Of a DNA stretch of 64,000 nt, positions 34,195-43,556 are shown in pieces. How positions within the stretch are numbered: position 1 is the stretch's first letter; each line of letters starts with the position of its first letter. The stretch is from the NCBI GenBank assembly GCA_023259675.1, contig JALRGT010000002.1, forward strand, positions 173,521 through 237,520, read 5' to 3'. This stretch comes from Flavobacterium sp. GTDB lineage: Bacteria > Bacteroidota > Bacteroidia > Flavobacteriales > Flavobacteriaceae. The notes under the pieces were generated by a model. It was not told the DNA's origin. It saw nothing but the letters and a program-made list of their open reading frames with translations, and did not search any database. Both the position numbers and the translations under genes were made by a program.

Positions 34195-35322
34195 ATGAGT
34201 AAACTTCCCAATATTGGCACCAGTATTTTTACGATAATGACCAAAATGGCTCATGAATACAATGCCATCAATCTTTCACAAGGATTTCCTAATTTCCCCG
34301 TTGACGAAAGACTGACCGATATTGTAGCCAAATTGGCCAAAGAAGATGTTCATCAATACACTCCGATGGCCGGTTATCCGCCACTTTTAACCAAAGTCAA
34401 GAAGCTTATCGAGAAATCGTATCAGCGAACGGTACAACCGGAGACCGAATTATTGATTACAACCGGAGCCACACAAGGTATTTTTACTACCCTGTTGGCT
34501 TTGCTAAATACAGATGACGAAGTAGTTATTTTGGATCCGAGTTATGATTCTTATGAAGCGCCAATTTTACTTTCGAATGCCAAACCGATTCGAGTAGCGC
34601 TAAATGATGATTACACTCCCAATTGGGAACAGATTGAAAATGCTTGTTCTTCAAAAACCAAAATGATTATCATCAACAATCCGCATAATCCTACTGGTAA
34701 AATTTTAACGTATTCGGATTTTGAATCACTAGAAAAAATACTGGATAGGTTTCCAAATATCTTATTGCTTTCTGACGAAGTGTATGAATACATCACTTTT
34801 GAAGAAAAACACATTTCTGCACATACCCGATTGCAACTTCAAAATCGTTGTATCGTAATTTCTTCCTTTGGAAAAACCTTTCACGTCACCGGATGGAAAG
34901 TGGGCTACGTTACAGCGCCGGAATATTTGATGAAAGAAATTAAAAAAGTGCATCAATTTCTAGTTTTTAGTGTGAACAGTCTTTCGCAAGCTGCTATTTG
35001 TGAATATTTAAACATCGTTGACGTAAAAGAAATTGGTCCTTTCTATCAAGAAAAAAGAGATTATTTTAGAAAATTGCTACAACCCAGCCGTTTTGAATTA
35101 ATGCCATGCGAAGGAACCTATTTTCAAGTGGTTTCCTATGCCAAAATTTCAGACATAAACGATGTCGATTTTTGCAAATGGCTCATTACTGAACACGGAG
35201 TAGCTGCCATTCCGATTTCTAATTTTTATGCCGACGGGAAAGACCTTCATCTTATCCGTTTTTGTTTTGCCAAAGACAACGCTACACTAGAAGCAGCTGC
35301 CAAAAGATTGTGTACTATTTAA
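34195..35322 (+). CDS. Pyridoxal-phosphate aminotransferase, methionine-aminotransferase-like
   Basis: The start is the ATG at 34195 (MSKLPNIGTSIF); the open frame reaching back to 34060 overlaps the methylase and is artefactual. 375 residues, fold-type I. PLP features: NNPHNPTGK near 161-169, SDEVYEY near 193-199 and the lysine Lys227 in SSFGKTFHVTGWK, where Lys replaces the usual Arg after W. This is the YbdL/KAT-type set, which prefers methionine and aromatic amino acids. Substrate is inferred from the motif. Confidence 0.88.
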   Translation: MSKLPNIGTSIFTIMTKMAHEYNAINLSQGFPNFPVDERLTDIVAKLAKEDVHQYTPMAGYPPLLTKVKKLIEKSYQRTVQPETELLITTGATQGIFTTLLALLNTDDEVVILDPSYDSYEAPILLSNAKPIRVALNDDYTPNWEQIENACSSKTKMIIINNPHNPTGKILTYSDFESLEKILDRFPNILLLSDEVYEYITFEEKHISAHTRLQLQNRCIVISSFGKTFHVTGWKVGYVTAPEYLMKEIKKVHQFLVFSVNSLSQAAICEYLNIVDVKEIGPFYQEKRDYFRKLLQPSRFELMPCEGTYFQVVSYAKISDINDVDFCKWLITEHGVAAIPISNFYADGKDLHLIRFCFAKDNATLEAAAKRLCTI

Positions 35323-35396
35323 AGTGCAATATTATCTTTTTTAAAAGTCGGAACTCCAATCTATAATTTCCTATCTTTACATAAAGACCCTAAAAA

Positions 35397-36278
35397 ATGA
35401 GTTATTCTGACAAAATGTTGCGCGATGACGCGTTAAAAAATAAAGTAATTGTGGTTACCGGCGGCGGTAGCGGATTGGGAAAAGCCATGACCAAATATTT
35501 CTTGGAACTAGGCGCCCAGGTTGCCATTACGTCTCGTGATTTAGAAAAACTGCAAACCACTGCTTCAGCATTAGAAATCGAAACTGGCGGTACTTGTCTC
35601 GCGGTTCAGTGCGACGTAAGGCATTATGAAGAAGTGGAAAACATGTTAAAAACGGTACTGGACCAATTTGGAAAAGTGGATGTTTTATTGAACAATGCAG
35701 CAGGTAATTTTATTTCTCCAACCGAACGTTTATCGGCCAATGCCTTTGATACCATCATTGATATTGTACTCAAAGGAACCAAAAACTGTACGCTCGCTTT
35801 TGGAAAACATTGGATAGACAGCAAACAGGAAACTTCAACAATTTTAAATATTGTAACCACTTATGCCTGGACAGGTTCGGCCTATGTCGTACCAAGTGCC
35901 ACGGCCAAAGCCGGTGTGCTTGCCATGACCCGAAGTCTGGCGGTAGAATGGGCCAAATATGGAATTCGTTCGAATGCCATTGCACCGGGACCATTCCCTA
36001 CGAAAGGGGCTTGGGATCGATTATTACCGGGAGATTTGGCAGAAAAATTCGACATGGCGAAAAAAGTTCCCGTGAAACGCGTGGGCGACCATCAGGAATT
36101 GGCCAACTTAGCCGCTTATTTGGTTTCCGATTTCTCTGCTTATGTAAATGGAGAAGTCGTGGTCATTGACGGTGGCGAATGGCTGAAAGGAGCAGGACAA
36201 TTTAATATTTTGGAAGCTATTCCAGAGGAACTTTGGGATCAATTGGAACAAATGATTAAGGCTAAGAAAAACAAATAA
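35397..36278 (+). CDS. SDR oxidoreductase, 2,4-dienoyl-CoA-reductase-like
   Basis: 293 residues with Rossmann motif TGGGSGLG near 21-28 and NNAAGNF near 98-104. In place of the classical YxxxK, the active-site block is PSATAKAGV with a lysine but no tyrosine, as in 2,4-dienoyl-CoA reductases. That enzyme removes double bonds during unsaturated fatty-acid beta-oxidation. The C-terminal extension GQFNILEAIPEELWDQLE fits the family. It is monocistronic and followed by a hairpin at 36289-36321. Confidence 0.87.
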   Translation: MSYSDKMLRDDALKNKVIVVTGGGSGLGKAMTKYFLELGAQVAITSRDLEKLQTTASALEIETGGTCLAVQCDVRHYEEVENMLKTVLDQFGKVDVLLNNAAGNFISPTERLSANAFDTIIDIVLKGTKNCTLAFGKHWIDSKQETSTILNIVTTYAWTGSAYVVPSATAKAGVLAMTRSLAVEWAKYGIRSNAIAPGPFPTKGAWDRLLPGDLAEKFDMAKKVPVKRVGDHQELANLAAYLVSDFSAYVNGEVVVIDGGEWLKGAGQFNILEAIPEELWDQLEQMIKAKKNK

Positions 36279-36288
36279 TTTTATTCTA

Positions 36289-36321
36289 ATTGGACTGAAG
36301 TCCTGTTAAAAAGAGTCCAAT
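36289..36321 (+). terminator. Hairpin after dienoyl-CoA-reductase-like gene
   Basis: ATTGGACT at 36289-36296 pairs with AGTCCAAT at 36314-36321. There is no U-run, so termination strength is doubtful. Downstream, TATTTTTG at about 36363-36370 is a -7-like element for udk. Confidence 0.4.
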
Positions 36322-36394
36322 ATTTCACCCGAAAACTAAAATATGCTCCCATATAAATTACTATTTTTGTAGGGAACGCAAACAAATTAACTTT

Positions 36395-37003
36395 ATGCTC
36401 ATTATTGGAATTGCCGGCGGAACCGGTAGTGGAAAAACAACGGTGGTCCATCAGATTATGAATGAATTACCGGAGTCGGAAGTGGGAATTATCTCCCAAG
36501 ATTCCTATTACAAAGAGACCAATCATTTGAGTTATGATGAGCGCATACTGATTAACTTTGACCATCCCAGAGCGATCGATTTTGAATTATTGGTCAGTCA
36601 TTTAAAAGAACTTAAAGCCGGAAAAACCATTCATCAGCCAGTGTATTCTTTTGTCACACACAATCGAACGATAGATACCATTACGACCGCACCTCGAAAA
36701 GTAATGCTGGTAGAAGGGATTTTGATTTTGGCCAATCCAGAATTACGGGATTTATTCGATATTAAAATCTATGTTCACGCTGACTCTGACGAAAGATTAA
36801 TTCGTCGGTTGAAACGGGACATCGCAGAACGAGGACGCGACATGACCGAAGTTTTAAACCGTTACCAAAACACTTTAAAACCTATGCATGAGCAATTTAT
36901 TGAACCTACTAAAGGATTTGCCGATATCATCATACCAAATGACAAGTACAACACCGTGGCAATAGATGTAGTTCGAGCCGTCATAAATCAAAAAATTCTA
37001 TAA
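36395..37003 (+). CDS. udk: Uridine kinase
   Basis: 202 residues, P-loop GGTGSGKT at residues 8-15, then SQDSYYKE, NFDHPRAIDFELL and VEGILILANPELRDLFD. The kinase phosphorylates uridine and cytidine to UMP and CMP for pyrimidine salvage. Length and motifs match bacterial Udk. It heads an apparent plus-strand series with the divIC-like gene and both methylmalonyl-CoA mutase genes. Confidence 0.95.
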   Translation: MLIIGIAGGTGSGKTTVVHQIMNELPESEVGIISQDSYYKETNHLSYDERILINFDHPRAIDFELLVSHLKELKAGKTIHQPVYSFVTHNRTIDTITTAPRKVMLVEGILILANPELRDLFDIKIYVHADSDERLIRRLKRDIAERGRDMTEVLNRYQNTLKPMHEQFIEPTKGFADIIIPNDKYNTVAIDVVRAVINQKIL

Positions 37004-37095
37004 TTTTATTGTAATTTTACCTAGGTATAAATAATCAGGAAGCATTTCTTCTTTTTTATTTGAATCAAACCAAAAACCCGAATACAAGTAATACA

Positions 37096-37422
37096 ATGAA
37101 AAATCCCTACAAAGACAAAGCATGGTTTAAATTCATTAGCAACAAATACATTTGGGTGCTTTTATTTTTTGGCGCTTGGATGATTTTTTTAGATAATTAT
37201 TCTTATTTTGATCATCGTCTTTTAGACAACCAGATTGAGGAACTCGAAGATAATAAGACCTATTACCAAGACGAAATCAAAAAGGATGAGCAACAGATCA
37301 AACAGTTGAAAAATCCAGAGCAGATTGAAAAATATGCCCGTGAAAAATATTACATGAAAAAAGACAGCGAGGATATTTACATCATAGAATTTGAAGGTGA
37401 CACTTTAAGTCAAAATAAATAA
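37096..37422 (+). CDS. FtsB/DivIC-like septum formation initiator
   Basis: The ATG at 37096 (MKNPYKDKAWFKF) is chosen over a TTG at 37060. The 108-residue protein has one membrane helix at ~17-34 (IWVLLFFGAWMIFLDNY) followed by a coiled coil (LDNQIEELEDNKTYYQDEIK) and the conserved IEKYAREKYYMKKDSED near the end. This is the FtsB/DivIC plan in the division complex. It lies between udk and mutA. Confidence 0.9.
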   Translation: MKNPYKDKAWFKFISNKYIWVLLFFGAWMIFLDNYSYFDHRLLDNQIEELEDNKTYYQDEIKKDEQQIKQLKNPEQIEKYAREKYYMKKDSEDIYIIEFEGDTLSQNK

Positions 37423-37448
37423 GTCGTGTAACAATAATACCAAACCAA

Positions 37449-38828
37449 ATGGACACTACTCTATTCGATGCATTCGACCCCGTTTCCAGTAAGCAATGGA
37501 AACAGAAAATCCAGTTTGAACTCGATGGAGCAGATTATAACGAAACCTTGATTTGGAATTCACCCGAGGACATCAAGGTTAAACCTTTTTATCACCACGA
37601 CGAATTTAGTAAATCCTACCCAGTTGCGACACAAGCGACACAATGGAAAATTTGTCAGGCTATTTTTGTTCATGACGTTAATAAATCGGCTGAAAGAGCT
37701 TTAGATTGTTTGCGCCGTGGTGCCGAAAGCTTGCTTTTCACCGTCAAAGACAGTTCTTTGGATTTAGCATTATTATTAACACCATTACCGCTGAAAGAGA
37801 TTAAGATTTACTTCGAATTTTCTTTTTTGGATGTCGATAGTATTCGTAAGATTGAAAAAATAGCCATTGAGAAAAATGCAACCTTATTTTACAATCTTGA
37901 TCCCTTAGGTTATTTTGCAAGAGAAGGCAATTGGTTTACCTCCAAAGAAAAAGACAATTTTGATTCCCTAAATCGACTATCAAAATTGGTTCAAAACCAA
38001 TCCTTTATCAGTGTAGATGGAGCTTTGTATCAAAATGCCGGGGCAAACATGGTGCAACAAATCGCCTATGCTTTGGCTCATGCCAATGAATATTTGAATC
38101 GAATTCCGAATTACAATCAAAATATGGTTTTTAAAATAGCCGTTGGTTCTAATTATTTTTTTGAGATTGCCAAATTAAGAGCGCTTCGATTGCTCTTTGA
38201 TTTAATTGTCAAAGAATATAATCCGAATATTAAATGCCATTTTTTGGTCACTCCAAGCAAAAGAAACAAAACCGTTTACGCATACAATACCAACATGATA
38301 CGCACCACAACTGAATGTATGTCGGCTATTTTAGGCGGTGCCGATGCCATTATGAACTTGCCTTATGATGCTTTATACCACAAAGACAATGAATTCGGCA
38401 ATCGAATCGCTCGAAATCAATTGTTGCTATTGAAACACGAAAGCTATTTTGATAAAGTAAACAATCCTGCTGAAGGGAGTTATTATATTGAATCACTCAC
38501 CAGTCAATTGGCTGAAAAATCCTTGACTTTATTTAAAGAAATTGAAAATAAAGGTGGTTTCCTAAAACAACTGAATGAAGGCCATGTCAAAAGAAAAATT
38601 CAAGAAAGTGCCGATAAAGAGCAGGCGCTTTTTGATTCCGGAAAAGAAGTACTTATCGGAACCAATAAATTCCCTAATAAGGAAGATCAAATGAGTGCCA
38701 ATATAGAACTCTATCCTTTTGTAAAAATAAAACCCCGAAAAACATTAATTACACCCATAATAGAAAAACGACTTTCGGAAAAAATAGAACAAGAACGTTT
38801 AAATCTGGAGAAAAAAGAAAATAGCTAA
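37449..38828 (+). CDS. mutA: Methylmalonyl-CoA mutase, small subunit
   Basis: 459 residues related to the large subunit's TIM-barrel but lacking the B12-binding C-terminus; the usual shape of the non-catalytic subunit. Blocks shared with the family include NMIRTTTECMSAILGGADAI and AEGSYYIESLTSQLAEKS. It partners with the catalytic subunit encoded 156 bp downstream to interconvert methylmalonyl-CoA and succinyl-CoA. It starts 26 bp after the divIC-like gene. Confidence 0.92.
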   Translation: MDTTLFDAFDPVSSKQWKQKIQFELDGADYNETLIWNSPEDIKVKPFYHHDEFSKSYPVATQATQWKICQAIFVHDVNKSAERALDCLRRGAESLLFTVKDSSLDLALLLTPLPLKEIKIYFEFSFLDVDSIRKIEKIAIEKNATLFYNLDPLGYFAREGNWFTSKEKDNFDSLNRLSKLVQNQSFISVDGALYQNAGANMVQQIAYALAHANEYLNRIPNYNQNMVFKIAVGSNYFFEIAKLRALRLLFDLIVKEYNPNIKCHFLVTPSKRNKTVYAYNTNMIRTTTECMSAILGGADAIMNLPYDALYHKDNEFGNRIARNQLLLLKHESYFDKVNNPAEGSYYIESLTSQLAEKSLTLFKEIENKGGFLKQLNEGHVKRKIQESADKEQALFDSGKEVLIGTNKFPNKEDQMSANIELYPFVKIKPRKTLITPIIEKRLSEKIEQERLNLEKKENS

Positions 38829-38928
38829 ACCCATTTTTTAAAACTGTTTAAAAATTCCTTTCACCGTAATTTTGAAATGGATTTCCTATATTGATTTAAT
38901 TAACAAATAGCATTTTAATAAGAACGGA

Positions 38929-38970
38929 ATGGGTAAAATTGTCGAGCTTTATGTCCAAAATTGTCCATAA
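38929..38970 (+). other. Possible 13-codon upstream ORF before mutB
   Basis: An ATG at 38929 opens a reading frame [13 protein letters not shown] ending at the TAA 38968-38970, 14 bp before the mutB ATG. No leader function is known. It may be chance. Confidence 0.2.
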
Positions 38971-38984
38971 GAAGGCCATTAACA

Positions 38985-41138
38985 ATGAATAGAAAAAATC
39001 TTCAACATATAAAATTAGAAAGTCTTGAATTGAATGTTGAAAGCCAAAAGCCTTTGAGCAAAATTCAACAATCTAAAAACAATGAATTCATCACCCCTGA
39101 AGGTATTGAATTGAAGCTTGACTATGAGCCAACTGACATCGAAAAAATTCATAATTTGGGTTTTGCCGCTGGATTTCCGCCTTACTTGCGAGGACCTTAC
39201 ACAACCATGTATGTTCGTAAACCCTGGACAATCAGACAATATGCCGGTTTTTCTACTGCCGAAGAAAGTAATGCGTTTTATAGACGTAATCTTGCCAAAG
39301 GACAAAAAGGACTCTCAATTGCTTTTGATTTGCCAACGCATCGTGGCTATGATTCCGATAACGAACGCGTAGCGGGTGATGTGGGAAAAGCGGGAGTTGC
39401 CATTGATACCGTAGAAGACATGAAAGTGTTATTTGATCAGATTCCACTCGATGAAATGTCAGTATCTATGACAATGAATGGCGCCGTTTTGCCCATAATG
39501 GCTTTTTATATTGTTGCAGCCGAAGAACAAGGTTTCAAACCAGAGCAACTTAAAGGAACCATCCAAAATGACATTTTAAAAGAATTCATGGTGCGTAACA
39601 CTTACATTTACCCGCCTGAGAATTCGATGAAAATCATTGCCGATATTTTTGATTACACAAGTCATAATATGCCTAAATTTCATGCTATCTCCATCTCAGG
39701 TTATCATATGCAGGAAGCTGGAGCCACTGCCGATATTGAATTGGCCTATACCTTAGCGGATGGATTGGAGTATATTCGCACTGGACTGGCAACCGGAATG
39801 AAAATTGATGAATTTGCTCCACGACTCTCTTTTTTCTGGGCCGTTGGAATGAATCATTTTATGGAAATCGCCAAAATGAGGGCCGCAAGAATGCTTTGGG
39901 CAAAATTAATTCAGCAATTTAATCCAAAAGACGCGAAGTCTTTGGTTTTAAAATGCCATTGTCAAACGAGTGGTTGGAGTTTAACTGAACAAGATCCGTT
40001 CAATAATGTTGCCCGCACCTGCATTGAAGCGGCAGCGGCAGTCTTTGGAGGAACACAATCATTACACACGAATGCTTTAGATGAAGCCATTGCGTTACCT
40101 ACTGACTTTTCTGCCCGAATTGCCCGAAACACACAACTCTTTTTACAAGAAGAAACAAAAATAACCAAAACGGTAGATCCCTGGGCTGGTAGTTATTATG
40201 TTGAAAGTCTTACTAATGAAATTGCCGAGAAAGCATGGGAACTTATTGAAGAAATTGAAGTCCTTGGTGGCATGACCAAAGCTATCGAAGCCGGAATTCC
40301 GAAATTAAGAATCGAAGAAGCCGCTGCCAAGAAACAAGCACGAATTGACAGCAATCAGGATATCATTGTAGGCGTAAATAAATACCGCCTACAAAAAGAA
40401 GCCCCTTTACAAACTCTTGATGTGGACAATCAAATGGTACGAAAGCAGCAAATAGAAAAGCTACAAAAAATAAAATTCAACAGGGATCCCGAAAAAATTC
40501 AGAATTCATTAAATCAATTGATTCATTGTGCCCAAACAGGAGAGGGAAATTTATTGAAATTAACCATCGATGCCGCCAGATATAGGTGCACTTTGGGAGA
40601 AATAAGCGCTGCCTTAGAAACAGTTTACGGAAGATACAAAGCACAAATTAAAACCATTGGAGGAGTGTACAGTTCAACAATAAAAGACGACCAAAATTTC
40701 GAAAAAGCAAAACAACTGGCCAACGATTTTGCAATGAAAGAAGGGCGCCGTCCCAGAATTATGATTGCTAAAATTGGACAAGACGGTCATGACCGTGGTG
40801 CAAAAGTAGTCGCCAGTGGCTATGCCGATATAGGTTTTGATGTAGATATTGGCGCTCTTTTTCAAACGCCTGCTGAAGTCGCAAAACAAGCTGTAGAAAA
40901 TGATGTCCATATCTTAGGAATTTCTACTCTTGCAGCAGGACATAAAACAATGGTTCCTCAAGTGATTGAGGCTCTTAAAAAACTGGGAAGAGAAGATATT
41001 TTGGTAGTGGTAGGTGGTGTTATACCAAAACAGGATTATTCTTTTTTATTTGATGCCGGTGTCGTTGCTATTTTTGGTCCCGGTACTAAAATTAGTGATA
41101 CTGCCATTACTTTATTGAGCATTTTAATGGATGAATAA
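38985..41138 (+). CDS. mutB: Methylmalonyl-CoA mutase, large (catalytic) subunit
   Basis: Start at ATG 38985 gives 717 residues; an in-frame TTG at 38961 is less likely. The TIM-barrel has [19 protein letters not shown] near 75-93 and the C-terminal cobalamin domain has GQDGHDRG with the B12-ligand His602. The enzyme is adenosylcobalamin-dependent and acts in propionate and succinate metabolism. No cobalamin riboswitch is seen between it and mutA. A strong hairpin follows at 41191. Confidence 0.96.
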   Translation: MNRKNLQHIKLESLELNVESQKPLSKIQQSKNNEFITPEGIELKLDYEPTDIEKIHNLGFAAGFPPYLRGPYTTMYVRKPWTIRQYAGFSTAEESNAFYRRNLAKGQKGLSIAFDLPTHRGYDSDNERVAGDVGKAGVAIDTVEDMKVLFDQIPLDEMSVSMTMNGAVLPIMAFYIVAAEEQGFKPEQLKGTIQNDILKEFMVRNTYIYPPENSMKIIADIFDYTSHNMPKFHAISISGYHMQEAGATADIELAYTLADGLEYIRTGLATGMKIDEFAPRLSFFWAVGMNHFMEIAKMRAARMLWAKLIQQFNPKDAKSLVLKCHCQTSGWSLTEQDPFNNVARTCIEAAAAVFGGTQSLHTNALDEAIALPTDFSARIARNTQLFLQEETKITKTVDPWAGSYYVESLTNEIAEKAWELIEEIEVLGGMTKAIEAGIPKLRIEEAAAKKQARIDSNQDIIVGVNKYRLQKEAPLQTLDVDNQMVRKQQIEKLQKIKFNRDPEKIQNSLNQLIHCAQTGEGNLLKLTIDAARYRCTLGEISAALETVYGRYKAQIKTIGGVYSSTIKDDQNFEKAKQLANDFAMKEGRRPRIMIAKIGQDGHDRGAKVVASGYADIGFDVDIGALFQTPAEVAKQAVENDVHILGISTLAAGHKTMVPQVIEALKKLGREDILVVVGGVIPKQDYSFLFDAGVVAIFGPGTKISDTAITLLSILMDE

Positions 41139-41190
41139 TACTAAAAACATAATTTGAAATTCGATATTAAACAGATAATTATTATCAACC

Positions 41191-41229
41191 AAAAAACGAG
41201 ACTATATTTGAATATAGCCTCGTTTTTTT
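41191..41229 (+). terminator. Terminator after mutB
   Basis: AAAAAACGAG(A)CTATATT pairs with AATATAG(C)CTCGTTTTTT; the left half is 41191-41208, the right 41211-41228, followed by T's. It lies 52 bp after the mutB stop. Confidence 0.85.
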
Positions 41230-41498
41230 GATTGGTAACAGATTGGATTATCTCTACAAATTAAAATATAATTTCTTATTAAAATTAAGACCTTAAACAA
41301 TTGTTAAATTAACAAACAATACATAAAACATTAACTATCAGGTATTAAACAAAACACTAACTTTATAATAATCTAAATTTAACCTATAACAAATATTGAT
41401 ATTTATTCAGAATTTTCATGTATAAAATAAAGGGGGAAGAAACAGTAAGCCTTAGAATGAATAGTAAATTAAATTATTAACTTTCAAAATTATATATT
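41230..41498. other. AT-rich spacer before PepSY-like genes
   Basis: Very AT-rich DNA with no ORF, tRNA or clear repeat. It should hold the promoter of the first PepSY-like gene, but I see no convincing TAnnTTTG element near the ATG at 41499. Confidence 0.4.
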
Positions 41499-42035
41499 AT
41501 GAAATCATTAGTTATAGTTGCATTAATTTTAGGGACGGTCAATTTATCTTTCTCCCAAGATAAAATGAAAAAGGAATCAGAAGATGAAAATATTAAAATA
41601 GAAAATTTACCCACAGTGGTTATCAAAAGTGCTGAAAAAGATTTTTCTATTTATTTACCTGATAATAATCCAGATAAAGATGTAAGAAAACTTCAAGAGC
41701 GATTTATTGCCTATGACCTTGGTAAAGATTATGAAGGATTTGAAAGATATCTGGTTATCATGTATATCGATGAGGGTACCTTGACGGCAAAATATAATGA
41801 GCATGGAAAATTAATAAATGTAGTCGAAAAATATAAAAACATTAATCTACCCGATAAAGTAATTTACTCTATTTACAAAAATTATCCAGAATGGACAGTT
41901 GTTGACGATAAATATTTGTATAGCCAAAAAGAAGGCGATATTTTAAAAAAACAATATGATCTCAAAATCAAAAAAGGGAACTTAACAAAAAAAATAACCC
42001 TTAAACCAGATGGCGAAATTATTTCAAAAAAATAA
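41499..42035 (+). CDS. Secreted PepSY-like small protein, paralogue 1
   Basis: 178 residues: signal peptide 1-20 (MKSLVIVALILGTVNLSFSQ), then a mixed alpha/beta region containing FIAYDLGKDYEGFERYL, YNEHGKLINVVEKYKNINLP and KNYPEWTVV. This is the PepSY-like (beta-lactamase-inhibitor-like) fold common in Bacteroidota; related genes are often mislabelled as nicotinate-nucleotide adenylyltransferase. No catalytic residues are seen, so a binding role in the periplasm is likely. A second copy follows 172 bp downstream. Confidence 0.75.
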   Translation: MKSLVIVALILGTVNLSFSQDKMKKESEDENIKIENLPTVVIKSAEKDFSIYLPDNNPDKDVRKLQERFIAYDLGKDYEGFERYLVIMYIDEGTLTAKYNEHGKLINVVEKYKNINLPDKVIYSIYKNYPEWTVVDDKYLYSQKEGDILKKQYDLKIKKGNLTKKITLKPDGEIISKK

Positions 42036-42207
42036 TTTAGAAACAGATTCAAGTTTTATATTTATCCTATCCTAGTTTAAATAATTAAGGAAAAAATATT
42101 AAAAACAATCTTACTTCAACGAACTTATTTAATACTTGTTTAAACCAAAATAACTTAAACCCATTATTAAAATTCAGTGTTAAAAAAACAATTTAAAACT
42201 AAGTATC

Positions 42208-42744
42208 ATGAAAACATTTATGGTTATTTTATTACTTATAGGACTCACTTTTTCATCTTATTCACAAGATAAAAAGATGGAAAATGGTGAAAAAGGAAAT
42301 GTTAAATTTGAAGAATTGCCAGCAGTTGTTATTAAAAGAGCAGGTGCGGATTTTTCAGTATATCTTCCCGATAAACATCCATCTAAAAGTGTTACAGATT
42401 TACAAGAAAAATTTGTGGCTTATGACCTTGGAAAAGATTATGAAGGATTTGAAAGCTATTTATTAATTATGCAATCAAAAAACAGAAACTTAGCAGCAAC
42501 ATATAATGAAAATGGAAAGTTAATTCGTGTGGTTGAAAATTACAAAAATATAAGAATGCCTAATTCGGTTATCTATTCCATTTATAAAAACTATCCGGAA
42601 TGGACTGTTGTTAAAGATAAATACACCTATACTCAAGAAGAGGGGGATATTCTAAAAAAACAGTATAATGTTAAAATTAAAAAAGGAAAAGAAATAATGA
42701 GACTAAAAGTAAATGATAAAGGTGAAATATTAAAAGCCAAATAA
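42208..42744 (+). CDS. Secreted PepSY-like small protein, paralogue 2
   Basis: The same length (178 residues) and domain order as the gene at 41499: signal peptide 1-20 (ends SSYSQ), KDYEGFESYL, YNENGKLIRVVENYKNIRMP, KNYPEWTVV, DILKKQYNVKIKKG. Most positions are identical to paralogue 1, and differences cluster near the N-terminal mature region (residues ~50-75) and in the middle loop around 95. The copies probably arose by tandem duplication. A convergent terminator follows at 42769. Confidence 0.75.
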   Translation: MKTFMVILLLIGLTFSSYSQDKKMENGEKGNVKFEELPAVVIKRAGADFSVYLPDKHPSKSVTDLQEKFVAYDLGKDYEGFESYLLIMQSKNRNLAATYNENGKLIRVVENYKNIRMPNSVIYSIYKNYPEWTVVKDKYTYTQEEGDILKKQYNVKIKKGKEIMRLKVNDKGEILKAK

Positions 42745-42768
42745 AAGATAGCTTAAAAACTTAAAAAT

Positions 42769-42801
42769 AAAAAGGCTTCCAAAAAAATTGGAAGCCTTTT
42801 T
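42769..42801. terminator. Bidirectional terminator
   Basis: AAAAAGGCTTCCAA at 42769-42782 pairs with 42788-42801, A-run on the left and T-run on the right. It separates the PepSY-like gene (+) from the lysozyme-like gene (-). Confidence 0.85.
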
Positions 42802-42817
42802 TAAAATGTGATTTGAC

Positions 42818-43459
42818 TCAATTTAAGCTAACTATCGCTTTGTTATTGGCAACGATGAAAGAAGTATCATATCCTCCAAAAGCTTTCAAATAACTCCTGA
42901 TTGAAGTTCCGTAAGCATCCTTTAACAGTTTCTTACCATTATATTTAAAATACCTTTTTACAGAACCAGCTCCTCCTAAATGTGCTGCAGCCAGAATTCC
43001 AGACTCGGTAATAAGGATACCATGAAACATCTTGCCGTCATATTTCTCGATGATATCTTTTAAAAGGTATTTGTTTTTTGCCAAAAGTGCCACAAAAGCT
43101 CTTTCCTGCATTTTAGGGCTTCTTAAAAACAATAAACTGTCTCGTACACCAATCGATTTTAAAGTTTCAACACCAAATTGGTATTTCCCTAAATAGCCTA
43201 GTGAATTAATTTTTTTGTACTTTCCTTGAGATTCTTTGAAACCAACTGCTTCTTTGAAACCAATAAATAAATTTCCAGTAAAAGGAATATTCAAATTGGT
43301 GTAACTTTCTTGTTGTTGAGATGGAAATAAGTAACTTTTGCCATCCGTGTTTTTTATCAAAAACCATTGACTTGCATCTATTTTAAGAGGTTGAAAACCG
43401 TAACTTAAAAAAGCAATAATAATGGTTAAACTTGTATAAAAATACCACTTCTTTACCAT
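42818..43459 (-). CDS. Lysozyme-like (lytic-transglycosylase-type) exported protein
   Basis: Start at 43459 (MVKKWYFYTSLT) gives 213 residues with an N-terminal membrane/signal segment at 5-22. The lysozyme-like core reads VGFKESQGKYKKINSLGYL with Glu76 as candidate catalytic acid, then GKYQFGVETL, a layout shared with peptidoglycan lytic enzymes. The later FHGILITESGILAAAHLGG segment supports the fold. It probably cleaves peptidoglycan in the periplasm; activity is inferred. It is monocistronic. Confidence 0.7.
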   Translation of the reverse strand: MVKKWYFYTSLTIIIAFLSYGFQPLKIDASQWFLIKNTDGKSYLFPSQQQESYTNLNIPFTGNLFIGFKEAVGFKESQGKYKKINSLGYLGKYQFGVETLKSIGVRDSLLFLRSPKMQERAFVALLAKNKYLLKDIIEKYDGKMFHGILITESGILAAAHLGGAGSVKRYFKYNGKKLLKDAYGTSIRSYLKAFGGYDTSFIVANNKAIVSLN

Positions 43460-43556
43460 AAATTGTTTTTCTTCAAAACGCTGTCCCGTTAAGAAATTTC
43501 TACGTGCAAAGATATACAAAAAAATACAAAGCTGAAAATCAAGTCGTTAAACTGCT

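Noticed and set aside
35810..36169. 119-codon ORF inside the SDR gene
   Set aside because: Off-frame shadow rich in Cys/Arg, no domain, no start signal.
38829..38984. Cobalamin riboswitch before mutB
   Set aside because: The 156-bp gap lacks a B12-box-like conserved stem arrangement.
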